Source of the DNA: Ancistrus triradiatus
Lineage: Eukaryota > Chordata > Actinopteri > Siluriformes > Loricariidae
DNA: 64,000 bases
Assembly (NCBI GenBank): GCA_025084515.1
Contig: JAJAGP010000050.1
Coordinates: 65,001 to 129,000 of the forward strand
Reading direction: 5' to 3'
The translations under genes were made by a program, and so were the position numbers. Shown here in pieces: positions 1 through 13,046 of this stretch (position 1 is its first letter; each line of letters starts with the position of its first letter). The notes beneath the pieces are model-generated. The model saw only the letters and a program-made list of their open reading frames with translations. It was not told where the DNA came from and did no database searches.

Positions 1-1129
1 TTAAATTTACTGATACAATATAGACCGCTCTACCAAACACTCATTAAACTTCTCAAGTTACATTTAACTTGTGATGGCTTTGTCAGAATGTATCATCTTC
101 GTAAATCAGGGAGCACCTGTACAATTCAGCTCCATTAATGCATCTAATGCCTTACACAGTGGGGGTCTGGAATGGATTCATTTCATTTGCATTATTCTTT
201 GGGGGAAAACTTTGATCAGTACTCATTTTCGGTTCTCGACAAGCCTTCTGGAACTAATTAACAAACCAATGTACCACTCTATTTAATACAATACAAGGAG
301 TACCAACATTGACCTGAAATTCTGGGATTGCAATTGAATCAGTTTTAACATTCCTCCCTCAATCTGTTCCTGTAGTCCTAGCATGTTTGTGAGCAATGAA
401 AATAAATGACTGTTAAAAAACTGCAAATACATCTCACAGATGTTTCTGCTGCCAACATGTACAGGTACTACTTTGATGTCAGGAGATAGCTAGACAAATC
501 CCCCAACCAAAGTGGAAGAAAGAATTTTTATGTTCTTGGATCTAGCCCTAGCAAGAAAAATAACTGTACTGCAAATCTGTTAAACTGGAACTGCATGCCT
601 AATGGAAAGAGAGAGTTCATTCCCTGTTTTGATAGCCTGGTCTGCACAGGCATTAAAAATAAGATCTACTGCAAGCCAAATAACTCTGTTCTAGAGGTGG
701 CGTCAAAACTGACTAGTGTGTAAATACAATGAATATCATTATATGAGCAAAAAATTGGGTCAGATCTAAATTTGTTAAATTTTAAGCTTTTAAATGGTCC
801 TAACCACAAATCACTGGTCAGAAACTTAGCAAGAACTAATTAAACGCACTCCTGAGACCTGTGATACCATTCGCTAATCACAGCTCTTTGCTGCATATCG
901 GGGTGTTCAAAATCTTTCAAGTACCTTCCGTCTTACTTTTTTTTTTCTTCAGATATTAGTCATTAGCTGGCAGACTGTCATACCTGATGCATGACATCAC
1001 AGCCTGAAAATAAGCTCTTAAGTAGAACCAGGAGACATATCTACAAGTAATCTACAAAATGCAGTATGACAAGTCCCAAGGTAAACAAGTGGGAATATCT
1101 GCTCCAAAAATTTTTATTTCAGGGGTTGC
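1..1129. other. unannotated A+T-rich DNA
   Basis: No ORF, splice-bounded exon or repeat could be recognised with confidence. It could be intron or intergenic DNA, or the 3' flank of a gene outside the window. Confidence 0.4.
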
Positions 1130-1660
1130 TGTCTGAAACAACATGGGTTGTTGTCTGGACTTCAACAGGCCAACTGCAGCTATTCTGAAACATACAAGAC
1201 CCTAAAGGCACAACAAATCCCTAATTCACGATCAGCTATTAAGATAACAGGTCAATGCTTTAAAACAGCAGGTGATGTTGCCACAAAGAAAGGATCTAGA
1301 AAGTCAAAGCATCTTCTAGCAGATATAACCACCTGCTGAAAAGTTCTCAAAGACAGGAGAAAAGTCTTCAAAAACTATGAGCACAACAAGATTTTCAGAA
1401 AACAAGACTCTTTCAAGAAGAACAATAAACAAAGGCCTTCTAATGCACATTTGGCATCTACAAGACACCTTGTTAGACAATCACTGCTGTCTAAGAAAAA
1501 CATCAAGCACAGAATGAACTTTATTGCAGAAAGTTTGATTCTGAGTGGTTCAGAGTTGTGTGGACTGATGAATCACGATTTGAGTTGCATGGTCCTGAGG
1601 GGTGTCTTTAAAGATCTTCTGAAACAGTGAATGCATCTCTGCTACCATTAAGCAAATGTG
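1130..1660 (+). mobile_element. decayed Tc1/mariner transposase fragment
   Basis: Broken reading frames retain Tc1-type features: a GSRKSKHL basic linker after a helix-turn-helix-like region, then text resembling ..RHLVRQSLLSKKNIKHRMNF, followed by a WTDESRFELH-like stretch encoded around 1558-1590. Stops and shifts interrupt it throughout and no inverted repeats were recognised. It is non-functional. Confidence 0.55.
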
Positions 1661-2569
1661 ACTAAGCAAACATTTAACATTCTGGTGTGTCACCTAGGCT
1701 GCCATTATAGCCTTACAGCTTTTACACCCCAACTCCAATTTCTTTGCTGTGATCCCTTCTTTTCTTTTAAGTTCAAAATCACCCAGGCTTCCAAGCATAA
1801 CCAAGTTTCACCACAAGACATATTGAAGATATGTCGGAGCCATCTCAGAGCTTCTCAGGCAATCATTATCAGAACTTATAATTAGATTTTTGTCTGATTT
1901 CTTGGCAGTCTTCCCAATAAACACAAACATAACCCCACTTTTTCCAACATGGTAAACCACGAAACACGGAAAAGTATTAACTCTAGGATGCAACGTAAGC
2001 ATTTATTATACAGATGGCTTCAAACAAATAACATTTACATTGTATTGTTCCTTGCACTGTAAAAAGCTTTGATTTACCAGGGGACAAGGCACCATTTTTT
2101 GCTCCACATGACTGATTATTAAGATTGCAAAGATACTCTGTACCTCCAATTTATAATACATACTGAATCGTACATATTAATATTACTTACAACCTCAGAA
2201 AAGAGGGAGATGGGAGTGAGAGCTCACTGTGCATCCCTAGCTTCTCTCATCTCCTAAAGTTTATCACATGTACACAAAACGGAAAACTCAGCTCATAAGA
2301 TCAAAAATAAAGCAACAAACTGTTCCCAGAGCAACCATATCTAACTAAAGAACTACCGTTACCCCAACGCAGCTTGCGCTTCCACAGCCAGATGTAAACA
2401 GACTGCTCATATTTTTTGTTTTAACAACAACATCAAAAACATCATAAAACTACAAAGAAAGAAATGTTCAGCAGTAACACAACTGGTCCTAATCACCAGT
2501 TACCATGAAAGACGTGTTTTATTAAAAGAGCATCAGCAGCTTTTCACAACAGGTTATACTGATGCTAGT
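1661..2569. other. unannotated DNA
   Basis: A+T-rich, with short random ORFs only. No repeat or gene was recognised. Confidence 0.4.
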
Positions 2570-2662
2570 CAGTCACATTCACACTGGGCCAATTTAGAGC
2601 AACCAATTAACCAAACATGTCTTTGGAATGTGGGAGGAAACCAGAGTACCCCCAGTAAACCC
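2570..2662 (-). repeat. tRNA-derived SINE fragment
   Basis: It contains the hallmark body of a SINE found repeatedly in this window (ATGTCTTTGGAATGTGGGAG and nearby text), matching segments at 11440-11690, 50330-50545 and 55215-55505. Only the middle is retained. Confidence 0.55.
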
Positions 2663-3900
2663 AGCAGTCAGACATTTTTACACCGCATAATCACTAGTAT
2701 GCACCAGACATTGCAAATCTCCACAATGTGCACATTTATGCACAGCAACGCAGAGTGCCCATGATGCATTGTTACAACCCTAATCAAAGCAGATTTGCCT
2801 GGTTTCCTGCCAGGCCACATTAATTCCAATGTCAACATGATGCCAGTACAGAGAATCAATGTGCTATGCCAGGTTTTACTGAGATTGATGCAGCTCTTAC
2901 AGCTACAAGGCACGCAGATTGAGGCTACATTCAATAGGAGGATGCAGATCAAACCAGCATGCCAGTCAAGCATGGTATTACACTCTGGCTGGTGCCAACC
3001 CTATGGTAATTTATGGAGATGTGGACAAGACTTGGCGTTCTTCACAAACAGTGATGTAAACAGATGTTCTTACAACATATAAGAATATCATAAAGGGTAA
3101 TGCATGATGAAAACGTTCTGGCTTCGTGTAAGTACAGCTCTCTTATTTCAAATTAAAAACATCCAACATCTGACTGCCATTATTTTATGCTTGTGGAAAA
3201 CATTAAGCCATTAAAAATATCAGACTGGCAAACTAAGCCAAATAAAACCACAAACCAACTGCAGACTAGACAGAAAAGCAATTAAATGGGATCCATATTT
3301 TAGCACACTGACAGGTTCTGGATCATAAAATGGTCATTTGGGGATTTTATTTTATTTTCTGGGAGTTTGTGAGTTGTTTTTCCATCTTGTTATCTGACTG
3401 ACCTAAGCCAACAAGGATTAAGCGTGTCTTACAATGATGGAATAATAAAGAACTTCTGGAACGAACTAAATGTGACAACACCAGATTGATAACATTATTT
3501 TAGTAAGATTGCATAATTCTAAAACAGAACTGTCTATGAGCTTTACAACTTTTGCCACATTCAGGAATGCATACACCAAGAAGTGGCATGCAAATTAAAA
3601 AGGTGACATTCTTTGAATTCCCAGTAGGGGAAAAACCTTGGACAGACAATGACTGATGAAACATTAACAAATAACAAACATCAATACAATTATATAAAGT
3701 TATTGTACCTAAGGGAAAAATCACACATTTATTTCTATTTATAGCTCTGTGTAATGAAACACATTAGATCAAATTACAGTTTCTCACACTACATTACTGA
3801 CACACTAACACACTAAAATTGGAACATGGAATTCATCTATCAATTACCTAAACCAAGTCTGCAAAATACTACTGTGACAGGGCACATGACTTAAACCCAG
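2663..3900. other. unannotated DNA
   Basis: No gene or clear repeat was recognised. Overlapping ORFs of about 100 codons on both strands near 2.7-3.0 kb have no recognisable family and look random. Confidence 0.4.
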
Positions 3901-3907
3901 ACCCTAG

Positions 3908-3950
3908 GGACACCAGCTCAGTGGTAGAGCACTGGTTCTCGATGCTAAGC
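3908..3950 (+). repeat. tRNA-like A-box fragment (SINE head or tRNA pseudogene)
   Basis: AGCTCAGTGGTAGAGC (3915-3930) is a canonical tRNA D-arm/A-box. A stem-like stretch follows, but no B-box (GGTTCGANTCC) is found at the right distance, so this is not an intact tRNA gene. The next 400 bases have repeated GGTCTGGC/GACCA motifs and may be the body of a SINE-like element. Confidence 0.35.
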
Positions 3951-4609
3951 CTTGCCTTTTTGAACACGGCCTCTGGCGAGGTGGGGGCTAGAAGTGACGT
4001 AGTCTCCCAAGATCTGGCATGCAGGTGAGACCAAGATGGTCTGGCACCTGAAGGACCAAGAAACAGGCCTGGTGTAAAAACAGGGGACAGAGGTCACAGA
4101 CAGGGGACAATCAAGGGTCTGGTGCAAGAAAGAGACCAAAAGGTCTGGCATGTGGAGGACAGAAGTAGTACAAGAAGGGCGGACTAGTTGTCTAATTGTT
4201 CAAGACCATCCTCATTCCAGCCAAGCAGAGGAATGAACCAGAGATCCGCAAGTATGAGATGTGGAAGAACCAGGCTGCTGTGGTTCGCAACTAGCTCGTC
4301 AACCACCCACCACTGGTTCTATACCCATCATCATATTTAGAATGACTTGACCCAAATTTATAAGGTTAGGAGGTGCTTTTTTTTAAATCATGGTGACAGA
4401 AGGTGTATGGCAGTCATCCACACGCAGGCAATGGAAGACTCAAGTGGTGAAATCAAGAGGTTATCCGATTATTACATTTTTTTTTAGACTGGACAAAGAC
4501 CTAGAAAACAAATTAAGGAATCCAAAAGAGAGAGCTGGACTTTAGCTCAGTACAACTATTTCTCAGCACATCTAACGAAACTGGATGGCAGAGGGTAGTG
4601 GAAACAAAC

Positions 4610-6252
4610 ACGGTTGCTAGGTTGCGAAGTAACTTTTGGCTTATTTTCACTTATTTGTAGTTGGGTTTTTAAGGCTTGTTTCTAAAGTACAGTGACTCAA
4701 TTTGTGCCTGTTCCCTTGGCCCGTCTCTTTGTCCAATATTTTTGAAAGTTGGTTTTGTTTAACCTCTAAAGTTAAAAGAAAAATATAGCTTATTAGTTTT
4801 ATTTTTAACTGATCAAGTGGTTACTCGCATTGTAGTTGATCGCCTGTTTTGGGCTTTTTTTGAGCCAATTCGCTTCTTTCATGCTCGTCTCCATAGAACT
4901 TGGGTGCTTGTTTCGCTCCAGGGATCTGGCAACTAGGGCTGCAACTAACGATTATTTTAATAATCGATTAATCGGTCGATTATTTTTTCATTTAATCGAT
5001 GAATCGAATTAAAAAAAAAAAAAAAAAAAAAAACTTTCCATGTCTTTCTTCAGAAATAGAACATTAAATAACAGAGCAAATAAGTGCTTACAATAAATGA
5101 ATAATAATAAATTAAATTCATTAATAAATTAAAATAAATTAAATAATAAAGAAAAATAACTGCATCTCTGATGCAAACACTACATACAAACCCATTCACT
5201 CCCTTTCTTTAGGAACTTTGCATTGCAATCTAAAAATGTTATCATGTCAACATGCTCCTGCTCCTGGTTTTTTTTAGAGACTATGGCCCTGTCCACACGA
5301 ACACGGGTATTTTTTAAAACGTAGCTTTTTTTTATGCGTTTTGACCGTTTGTCCACACGAAAACGGACTTTTTTTTGGCAAAACTCCTTCCAGGGTGAAG
5401 ATTTTCAGAAACTCTGTTTTCAGCGTTGTCGTGTGGACTGGGGAAAACGGAGTTTCTTGCTTGTAACGTCACTGTGTGCCTCGTTATCTCCTTTGTTTAC
5501 ATGAGGCGACTTTGTGCAATAGCGGACGTAGCCAAAATAGTGCCAGCTGTAACACTGCTGACCGAACTTGTTACAAATCTACAAATACATTTACAATTAT
5601 TACTTTGTCATTACACTGAAGAACAGAGGCGTCAGAATGCGCTACGGAGGTCACTACTATATCCATCACACCCACGAAGCAGTTCCCACCCCCAGCATCG
5701 CCGGTTTGGGACGAGACCCGGACGGACCTCTTGTTGGTGGGACAACTTTCAAAACGAAGTGGTTGTTGAAGAACAATGGCGAGAAAATGTTCGTATGCAT
5801 AGGACGTCGCTCTTGTCGCCGAGTGAGCTGCTTCGCCGGCACATAGGACTGCTGGTTTGGCATTGCTCTTGACAGCGACTGTGTGCGTTTTTCCGTTTTC
5901 ATGTGGACGAAGTTTTTTGTTTAAACAGTGCTTGTGTGGACGGGATGTTTTTTATAAACGAATTTGAAAACCCCCGTTTTGGAAAATACCTGTGTACGTG
6001 TGGACATGGGCTTAACGCTAACTTATTTTGAAGATTCCACGTCCGCGCCGGCTTCGCCTCGCTCCATTCAATCGCTCGTGGGTTTTTTTTCCCAGTGCTG
6101 ACAAAGTGCCGCAAGTAATGCAAGCAGATATGATAAGGCGGGGGACACATAAATCATCCAACACAACGAATCGATTGTTGTCTCCGCTTTTAATAATCGA
6201 TTATTATCGATTTTATCGATTCGTTGTTGCAGCCCTACTGGCAACCCTGGAA
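4610..6252. repeat. unnamed dispersed repeat, copy 1, split by the composite hAT element
   Basis: The segment 4610-4933 and its continuation after 6238 match a second copy at about 53868-54190. Shared blocks include AACCTCTAAAGTTAAAAGAA, GGCCTGTTTTGGGC-like text and the end GATCTGGCAACCCTG. Its ends may be short inverted repeats (GGTTGCTAG and, reversed, GGTTGCCAG). It is the host of the insertion at 4934-6237. Confidence 0.55.
4934..6237 (+). mobile_element. composite non-autonomous hAT element carrying a PIF/Harbinger-like core, copy 1
   Basis: The terminal inverted repeats read TAGGGCTGCAACTAACGA on the left and, reversed, TAGGGCTGCAACAACGAATC on the right. The perfect 8-bp target duplication CTGGCAAC is at 4926-4933 and 6238-6245, typical of hAT. 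Subterminal ATCGATTAAT repeats follow. Inside, about 5282-6014, is a second element with its own inverted ends (TGTCCACACG) and a decayed coding piece (5600-5870). That piece reads RRFGTRPGRTS.WWDNF..EVVVEEQWRENVRM, which resembles the N-terminal region of PIF/Harbinger transposases. No hAT transposase is present. Confidence 0.8.
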
Positions 6253-7739
6253 TTAAATACAGACGCACACTTAAACAAGCTTGTTTCCATCTTTGCGGCA
6301 ATACACACAAAGCTGGAAGAAGGGCCGCATAGCATACAATTGGAAACTATAAATTAAATCCATATTTGCCAGTAAATCTGTAGTGCTGACAAAATCTGAT
6401 TTTCAGCAGGTATTGGATTATTTTGTGCATGCAAACTCACTCATTGTGAGGGTTTTCGGCAGCTGGAGCCATCACTCCAAAAGACTCTCTTCCCGCTGTT
6501 CAGCCAGGGAGAACGTTGCTTGTGATGTAGACGACGTGCTGTCGCCAGATCAAAACAAGTGGCAGGATTCAGCCCAATTACTTTTTTCCTCAAACTTGCC
6601 ATTTGTTTTTGTCTATTTGTGTATAGAATAATAATTTGAAAGAATAAGCCACTTATTTTCTTGCTGTTTTTCATGGTTTTCTCCTGGAGTATGTAAAGTG
6701 TTACATTCCAAATGTTTTGTTACACTACTGCCTTTGTGTGTTTATTCATATATTTTAGAAGATATACATTAGCCTACCATAACAAGCTCTACCATTTTCA
6801 GCTTATTACTGAAAAAGCAAAAGGCATAATACAAGAGAGAGAGAAGATATTCATAGCAATGGCTTGTGCAGACAACATGTATAAAGATCAAAAACTGTAA
6901 ATGACTATAACCCAAAACGTCAAGTATAAATTCAGCACCAGACACCAAGCATCATCTGCACTGTTCTATCAGTCCTACAAAGCAGCCATTGCCAGTTTCT
7001 GCTTGCTTCAGGAGCTTTTTGCCTTTAGCCTTGTCTTCATTAAGTGAAAACGTCCATAATTTAAGTCACTGCACTATTCAAAGTGCAGTATCCCCCCATA
7101 AACCTTAAGACATTTTGTTGGAATTGAGCACTTGAGAAGATAAAAGGAAAGCAGCACCATAAAAAGATTCACCCTGCTGTTTTCGGAAATCACACCATCA
7201 AATAAGATTAGTGAGTCAGTTCTACTGGCAGCTGTACACAACGTTTCACGTTCGCTTTAAGCACTGAATCATGGACGCTGCACATACTCTAGATAGTGAA
7301 GTCATGTAGACAGGATCTCTTCATTTCATCTGTTCGTAAATTACTATCACTTAAATCACCAGCTTATATCTTCTGCAAGGCACTGTACAATGCACTGTCT
7401 GTTTCCATGATGTCAAACTTATGAAGGTCACAGCTGTTTTAACATCATTCCCTTCAACAAGCACAGTGACCAAAACCATCAACAATGAATTTATTTTTCC
7501 TATAGCCATTTTCACTGAAAGCCTAGTGTTAAGAAAATATTTTAAAATGCTTATTATGTAGATAAGCAGTGAAGCTGGTCCAGACAAAATGTTTATCCAA
7601 AAGTTGTTGGGTTTTTGTTTTTTTTAATTGGAATCAGTATTACGGAGAAAAAAAAATACTGAAACATGCACAATGGTGCATAACTACTTTAACAAATAAT
7701 TTAATAAAATATCAAAAGTTCTGAAAGTTTCAACAAGTG
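6253..7739. other. unannotated DNA
   Basis: A+T-rich non-coding sequence with random short ORFs and an A-rich tract near 7640. No repeat or gene was recognised. Confidence 0.4.
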
Positions 7740-8350
7740 CATTGGCCAAAGCCATCAAACGTTACACTGAAACTCAGTCTTATGAAAATCACCCCATGTG
7801 TGGTCTTCACTGTGAAGCATGGGGGAGGTGCTGCAGTGGTGCGGGGGTATTTTGCTGGTGACGCGGTCTGAGATTTCTAAACAACTTCAGCAAGGCACAC
7901 TGAACCAGCATGGCTACCACGGCTTTTTGCAGTGGCATGCCATACTTAATGGTGAGCACCTAAATGGACAGTCATTCGTCTTCCAACAAGATAACGACGT
8001 CACCTTGAGTTTGTATAAAAATATCTTGCTAACAAAGAGAGAACGGGAGTACTGTGCCAGATTACTTGGCCACCAAAATCACCTGATCTGAAGCTTATAA
8101 AGCTGGTTTGGGATGAGTTAGACCAAAGAGTAAGGGCAAGGCGGTCAACTTGTGGGAACTTCATGAAGACTGCTAGGGAAGCATTCCAGCTGTCAAAGCA
8201 AAAAGGGGGCTTAAAGGGGTTGAGTTGTTGAACATTTTTCCTGGTCATTGAAACAAAACAATTTGCATCACTTTGTTTCCTCGGTTGTTTGCAACTGTAA
8301 CTTCTAGCCCAACCTAAATTGGAATTTTGTTGTACAGTATATACAGACGT
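7740..8350 (+). mobile_element. Tc1-like transposase remnant (C-terminal half)
   Basis: Broken frames give VKHGGG.., LNQHGYHGFLQWHAI, QSFVFQQDNDV, then WPPKSPDLKLIKLVWDELD and a K-rich end: the second and third catalytic blocks of Tc1 DDE transposases. The N-terminal half and the inverted repeats were not recognised. Confidence 0.75.
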
Positions 8351-11300
8351 GGATTGTATTTGTACAAACCAGTCATTGTATGCAGTCTGTGCACCATTTT
8401 TGTCAATTAGTCAGCCTATAGTGACCGATCAAAACAAAACATAAAGCTTTATGGATTTACTGAATAAAGACATAACATACATCTTTTGTCCATACACATT
8501 CCAGTTAAGCACAAAAAAAATTGAAAGTTCTTGTCCTGTCAATCGTACACATTTTACACTTACTATTCACCCTTACACAGAGTGACTCGCAAGTGCACTG
8601 AACAGTTAGAGGTTAAAGGATCTTGCCAAGCAGGGTGCCTCCAGGCCTAAGGTTGAGAACCAAAGAACTATAAAGCTGTCCTTTCCATTTCAGAGCTGTT
8701 AGCTTGAGACAAGTACTCTGTTTTCACAAGATACTTAATGGTATTTCTTGCTCTCCATTTTGTTAACCGATAGCATTCAAGGAATTACTTGTTTACTAAT
8801 AAATAAATCACTAATTATTAAAACCTCACATTTTCATTTCTCTATGCATCATGTCAGAGCATTGGTTCCAAAACACCCAAAACATTTTATTAGATTTGAT
8901 TACTTTTCATTTATAATTTAGTCCTTGTAGTATTTAGACTTGTCTTGAGCATACAAAGGTGGTGGAAAATGAACAAGTTCAATATCAGAACTGCCATAGT
9001 GAAGTTGACGCACAGACACGGGGACCAGCTAATCGGGGAGCCTGCAACCTGCCAAATGCCATTCCAGAGCTGTGGGAATGCAGTCACCTTATTCAGAGTA
9101 GCATATGCTGTAAGCTGGAAGAAAAAGTCATAATAGCCGTGTTTTATGGAGATTTATAAGGGTGGTTAATTGAGGGAAAGAAAAAAAACACAAAAAAACA
9201 GTATAGTCTTTGAAATTACCTGGATTTCTGCATCAATTACACATAAGATATGACGGTGCTTATCCAAATCATGTGTGCGTCTTGCACTGGCTGTGTGAAA
9301 CAAGGTGCTTAGTTTAAGCGTCAGCTGCTCAATTAAATCAATAACAGTGGTTTAACTTGAAAGAACAGAGATAACTAAAGTATATGGTGTGGATCGCTTT
9401 GAGACCATTTTTGATACTTTCCATTCACTAATGAATAGTGCATTGTGAATTTTTTTGTCTAACTTCATTTTATGAACAAATCTTGAGGAGGTGCCTGAGC
9501 ACTTGCTTTATCACAGACTGAATTTGGACCAAGCTTAAGTCCACATGTAATTCTAATTCTGTAACCTGATTTCCCAGTCACTTCAGTAATTCACAGCATG
9601 CTAGAAATAATCAACGATCAGTCATACAGCGTGCACTACCCAGTGACAAGTTGCAAGCCCAGTCATAAACAACCAATAAGTTTGTAAGCATGGTTGGGTG
9701 ATGCAGCATATATTGACGGCTACATCAAGACTATATGTCTATAATATTCTGTATTTTGAAAAAGTCTACTCTGTAACAAACGGTTAGGTCATACGCCATG
9801 ACTAATTTATTTGTTCTTATCCTGAATGCAATTGTAACTGCCCCAAAATAGTTGTCACAAAAAAGTTTAAAAATGCTGCCATTTGGCAAGTTGATAAGTT
9901 CTCCTCACATTATGGGAGCTGAAGATAATCCATATTTTCAGAAATAAAAAAACATGTTATGTGACAGCCCCAGGCCCTGCCAATATGACGTAATTACACA
10001 CAATTTAACAAAATAACATCCCTCAAATAAGGGAACATTTAACTTTACTTAATAATGTCTGAATGCATGAATACCAGTATTTAGAGAATCTCTTGAAAAA
10101 GTTAAAAGCAGTAAGTTTCCTCACTTGGACCATTCAGCATCTGAAGTGGACTCTGACCACTGAGTCATGTTTTTTGCATATGTTTCAAACGAATCCGGAC
10201 TCCTCTAAACACCTCCAAAAACGAATGTTTGTGGTTCATTTTGTGGTCTGCTTGATTTGTGCATTGTGACACCAAAAAGGGTCCCAGACCACATTCTGTT
10301 CGCAGTATGGAAAACAGAAAAGCCGAGGTTTACCGTACGGCGCTGTTAGCGACTATCCTACATGCGATACGAATCTCCAGCTCTCATCATTGCTGCTGGT
10401 TATAGGAGTACAGTTTCGGGAGGAATCACCAATTATGAATGATTTGTGCATTGGACCGACCACTAATCTCCATTGTTTATCCCATGTGTTCTTCATGTTA
10501 AACGTCTCTGATTGATAACAATATAATCAATATTAGCAAAATTATTCCATTCTACCACTGCATTTTTTAATCTGTGTCCTTAATATAAATGGGTTTTCTT
10601 ACAGCTTTGTTATTTCACATCATATTTTCTGTCTTCTCGTTTGCTTTAAAACAGCAACATTAATAAATGAATACATATAGTGAGTAGTCTTTAAAGTTTG
10701 CTATCACTGAACACAACTGAGATCAGTTGCAGTTGATTTGCTTTCAGATTCACTTTAAAAGAACTGAGTTTGTTTCCTTTAAAAAAAACAAACTACATGT
10801 GAAAACACCCTTAGCTTCATATACAACGGGCATCTTCATTTTGTCAAGACATTATGGTCTATTTTGGACAGGCTGTGAAATAAAACGAATGCTCTATGGG
10901 CCCAGTCACCTTATGACCACTGTTTTATTGTGGGCTCCCAAACTATAGGAGAGCATGGGAATGAATGCCATACTATTAAATGATATGATACCAATAGCAT
11001 AAATGTCACATCACACATTTTGAGTACGGAGTATACGAGTTTCATAATATTTCTGATATGGTTAATCCCTGTTTCTCAATTCAACACGTAGCCGTCTTGA
11101 CACTAAGAACAAATACCTTAAGGTTTTGTTTTGGAGCGTTATGACAGTTTTCAAAACACTCTTAATTTTCTTTGCACTGCTAGAATACCATGATTAACAT
11201 TTATATATCACATAGTGCAAGAATGTCTGAGGGTTCCGTGGCCTGACACGTTGACATAGCGCCTACATTAACAGGTACACGCAGGTATTATATTTGGTGG

Positions 11301-11439
11301 TGTCATTACACTTACACTGGAGGCTGAACCTCTGACACCAAGTGAATTATTGTGGATCAGGCTGAATTCAATTATGTGATCTCAGATACTTGTAACCCAC
11401 TGTTTATAGAGGGCAGCTACTGCTTATAATCAATTGGTC
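8351..11439. other. non-coding DNA, possible old MITE debris at 10.1-10.9 kb
   Basis: No exon was recognised. Segments near 10130-10330 and 10700-10960 have the look of decayed DNA-transposon ends (for example GTGAAAACACCC and AAACGAATG motifs), but boundaries and target duplications could not be set. The rest is featureless. Confidence 0.3.
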
Positions 11440-11695
11440 AATTGGTGTGGCTATAGAACCCTGTGATGGACTGGGTACACTTGGGACCCTATTGGACTCC
11501 GCCTGTGTATATGTGGGATTACTCCGGGTACTCCAGTTTCCTCCCACATTCCAAAGACAGGTTAACTGCCTTAGGTTAACTGGTTGCTTTAAATTGGCCC
11601 AGTATGACTGTTTGAGACTAGTAGCGATGTAGCCTTGCTCCTGTTGTGAAAACTATTGATGCTGATGCAACATCAAACAAAACAAATAAACAAAA
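11440..11695 (+). repeat. SINE-family fragment with A-rich tail
   Basis: It shares blocks with 50330-50545: TTTCCTCCCACATTCCAAAG, a CAGTATGA..TGTTTGA block, GTAGCCTTGCTC, and a tail of AAACAAATAAACAA. It belongs to the tRNA-derived SINE/interspersed family common in this window. Confidence 0.55.
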
Positions 11696-12824
11696 ACATT
11701 TGCTGTGTCATGCAGTGATTTGTAGTTACAACAGACAAATCAGTTTTTGGAGGTTATAGCCTAACATTCTACCTGCCTTTTCACATTGCTACTATACTTT
11801 ATATTGCTGTGCTTATTCCAACAATAGATTACGCCATTTAATTAACAGCAGACACAAATATAATGGTGTTTGTCTCAAAATACTGTTTGTCTTTTACGTT
11901 ATCGAATTTCTAGCAATCAAGCAAACTTCACAGCGTACAATTTACGATAAAATATGACTTTTGGTGATAGCACTGCATTTACTGAACGTGAAAAAATATT
12001 GCCTGACAAAATTCGGTATTATCATATTATTGTAAACAATTCTGTGGTTACGTTAAGAAAATGCCAGTGCCTTTACAGCAACCTAGAAGAGGCATGTATG
12101 GTTAAATGGGTTGTGTTACAAACTTCAGCAACATATCTGTTATTGTCCATGGCGACTGATTCATTTCCAAAAACCGATTTCGCCATGAGACAGCCGTGAA
12201 GTATTTAGCCTACCAGAATGCACCACGACACAGCAGAATATAGTTTATATAAGACAAAGTCATTAATACCTCTCCGTTTATTACAGTCACACGATTAAAT
12301 GTGGTTACAGTGACTTTTGCCACAAAAATATTGGCAAACAAACTCTAGGACACATGTATGATATCAATTCAAAGCATAAACATTGCGTGCATTAGTTACA
12401 CATATAATTATGATTATATATACACACACCACTGCACACGGAGATAAAAGGTGAACAGTTTTACAGGACAAAAGTGAGAATCAAAACCTTCGACTGGACA
12501 CCTATCAGCAGTACAAGCAGCCGTGAAAACATTAGCAACACACTTAACTCCAACTTATTTTTCATAGCCTACTAACGGTTTGCATAAAGATATCTTCCAA
12601 CTAAGGGGACACATTACTTACTGACCTCGTGTTTGTGAACGACGGATTTCTTCGGTCAAACACAACACGAAAAATGTAACGTTAACGTTTTATTCCAATT
12701 CCCTTCACGCCACCGCGAATGGTCGTGACTGTTACTAATCCTACAGACATTAGTTAGGTTACACGTAAGACTTATGGCGCTTTACTGGGAACGCCAGGGT
12801 TACAGGTTTACGGAGTAGCCCAAC
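11696..12824. other. non-coding DNA leading into a CpG-richer stretch
   Basis: No repeat was recognised. From about 12600 the sequence is more CpG-rich and could be promoter DNA for the candidate exon at 12825. Evidence is compositional only. Confidence 0.3.
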
Positions 12825-12873
12825 ATGGAAGACGAGCGGAGTTCTTATGAAGAGAAGAAAGCTAGGAAGAAAC
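12825..12873 (+). CDS. isolated candidate first coding exon (unrecognised gene)
   Basis: The ATG has a strong context (CAACATGG) and opens MEDERSSYEEKKARKK, a charged start. It runs into a consensus donor C|GTAAGA after 49 nt. The preceding 250 bases are relatively CpG-rich and promoter-like. I do not recognise the protein and could not place a second exon. A retrotransposon starts about 220 bp downstream, so any gene would have to splice over it. It could be fortuitous. Confidence 0.3.
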
Positions 12874-13046
12874 GTAAGAAGACATTAAAGCCCTAAACTC
12901 ACCATTTCTCCTGAAAGAAAGACCGTCAAGCCGATGGTCAATATCATCCAAAGGTTCCTCATAATTTCCAGGACAAACACGCGTCTTCCTAAATGAAAAC
13001 GAAAAATCTGTTCCACCACTGAGCAAGTCTGCTCTTTCTCCCTCCC

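Noticed and set aside
3908..3985. tRNA gene
   Set aside because: Only a D-arm/A-box is present; no B-box, T-arm or acceptor stem pairing.
5426..5872. Functional host gene (148 codons)
   Set aside because: It lies wholly inside a transposon present twice and is truncated and frameshifted relative to copy 2.
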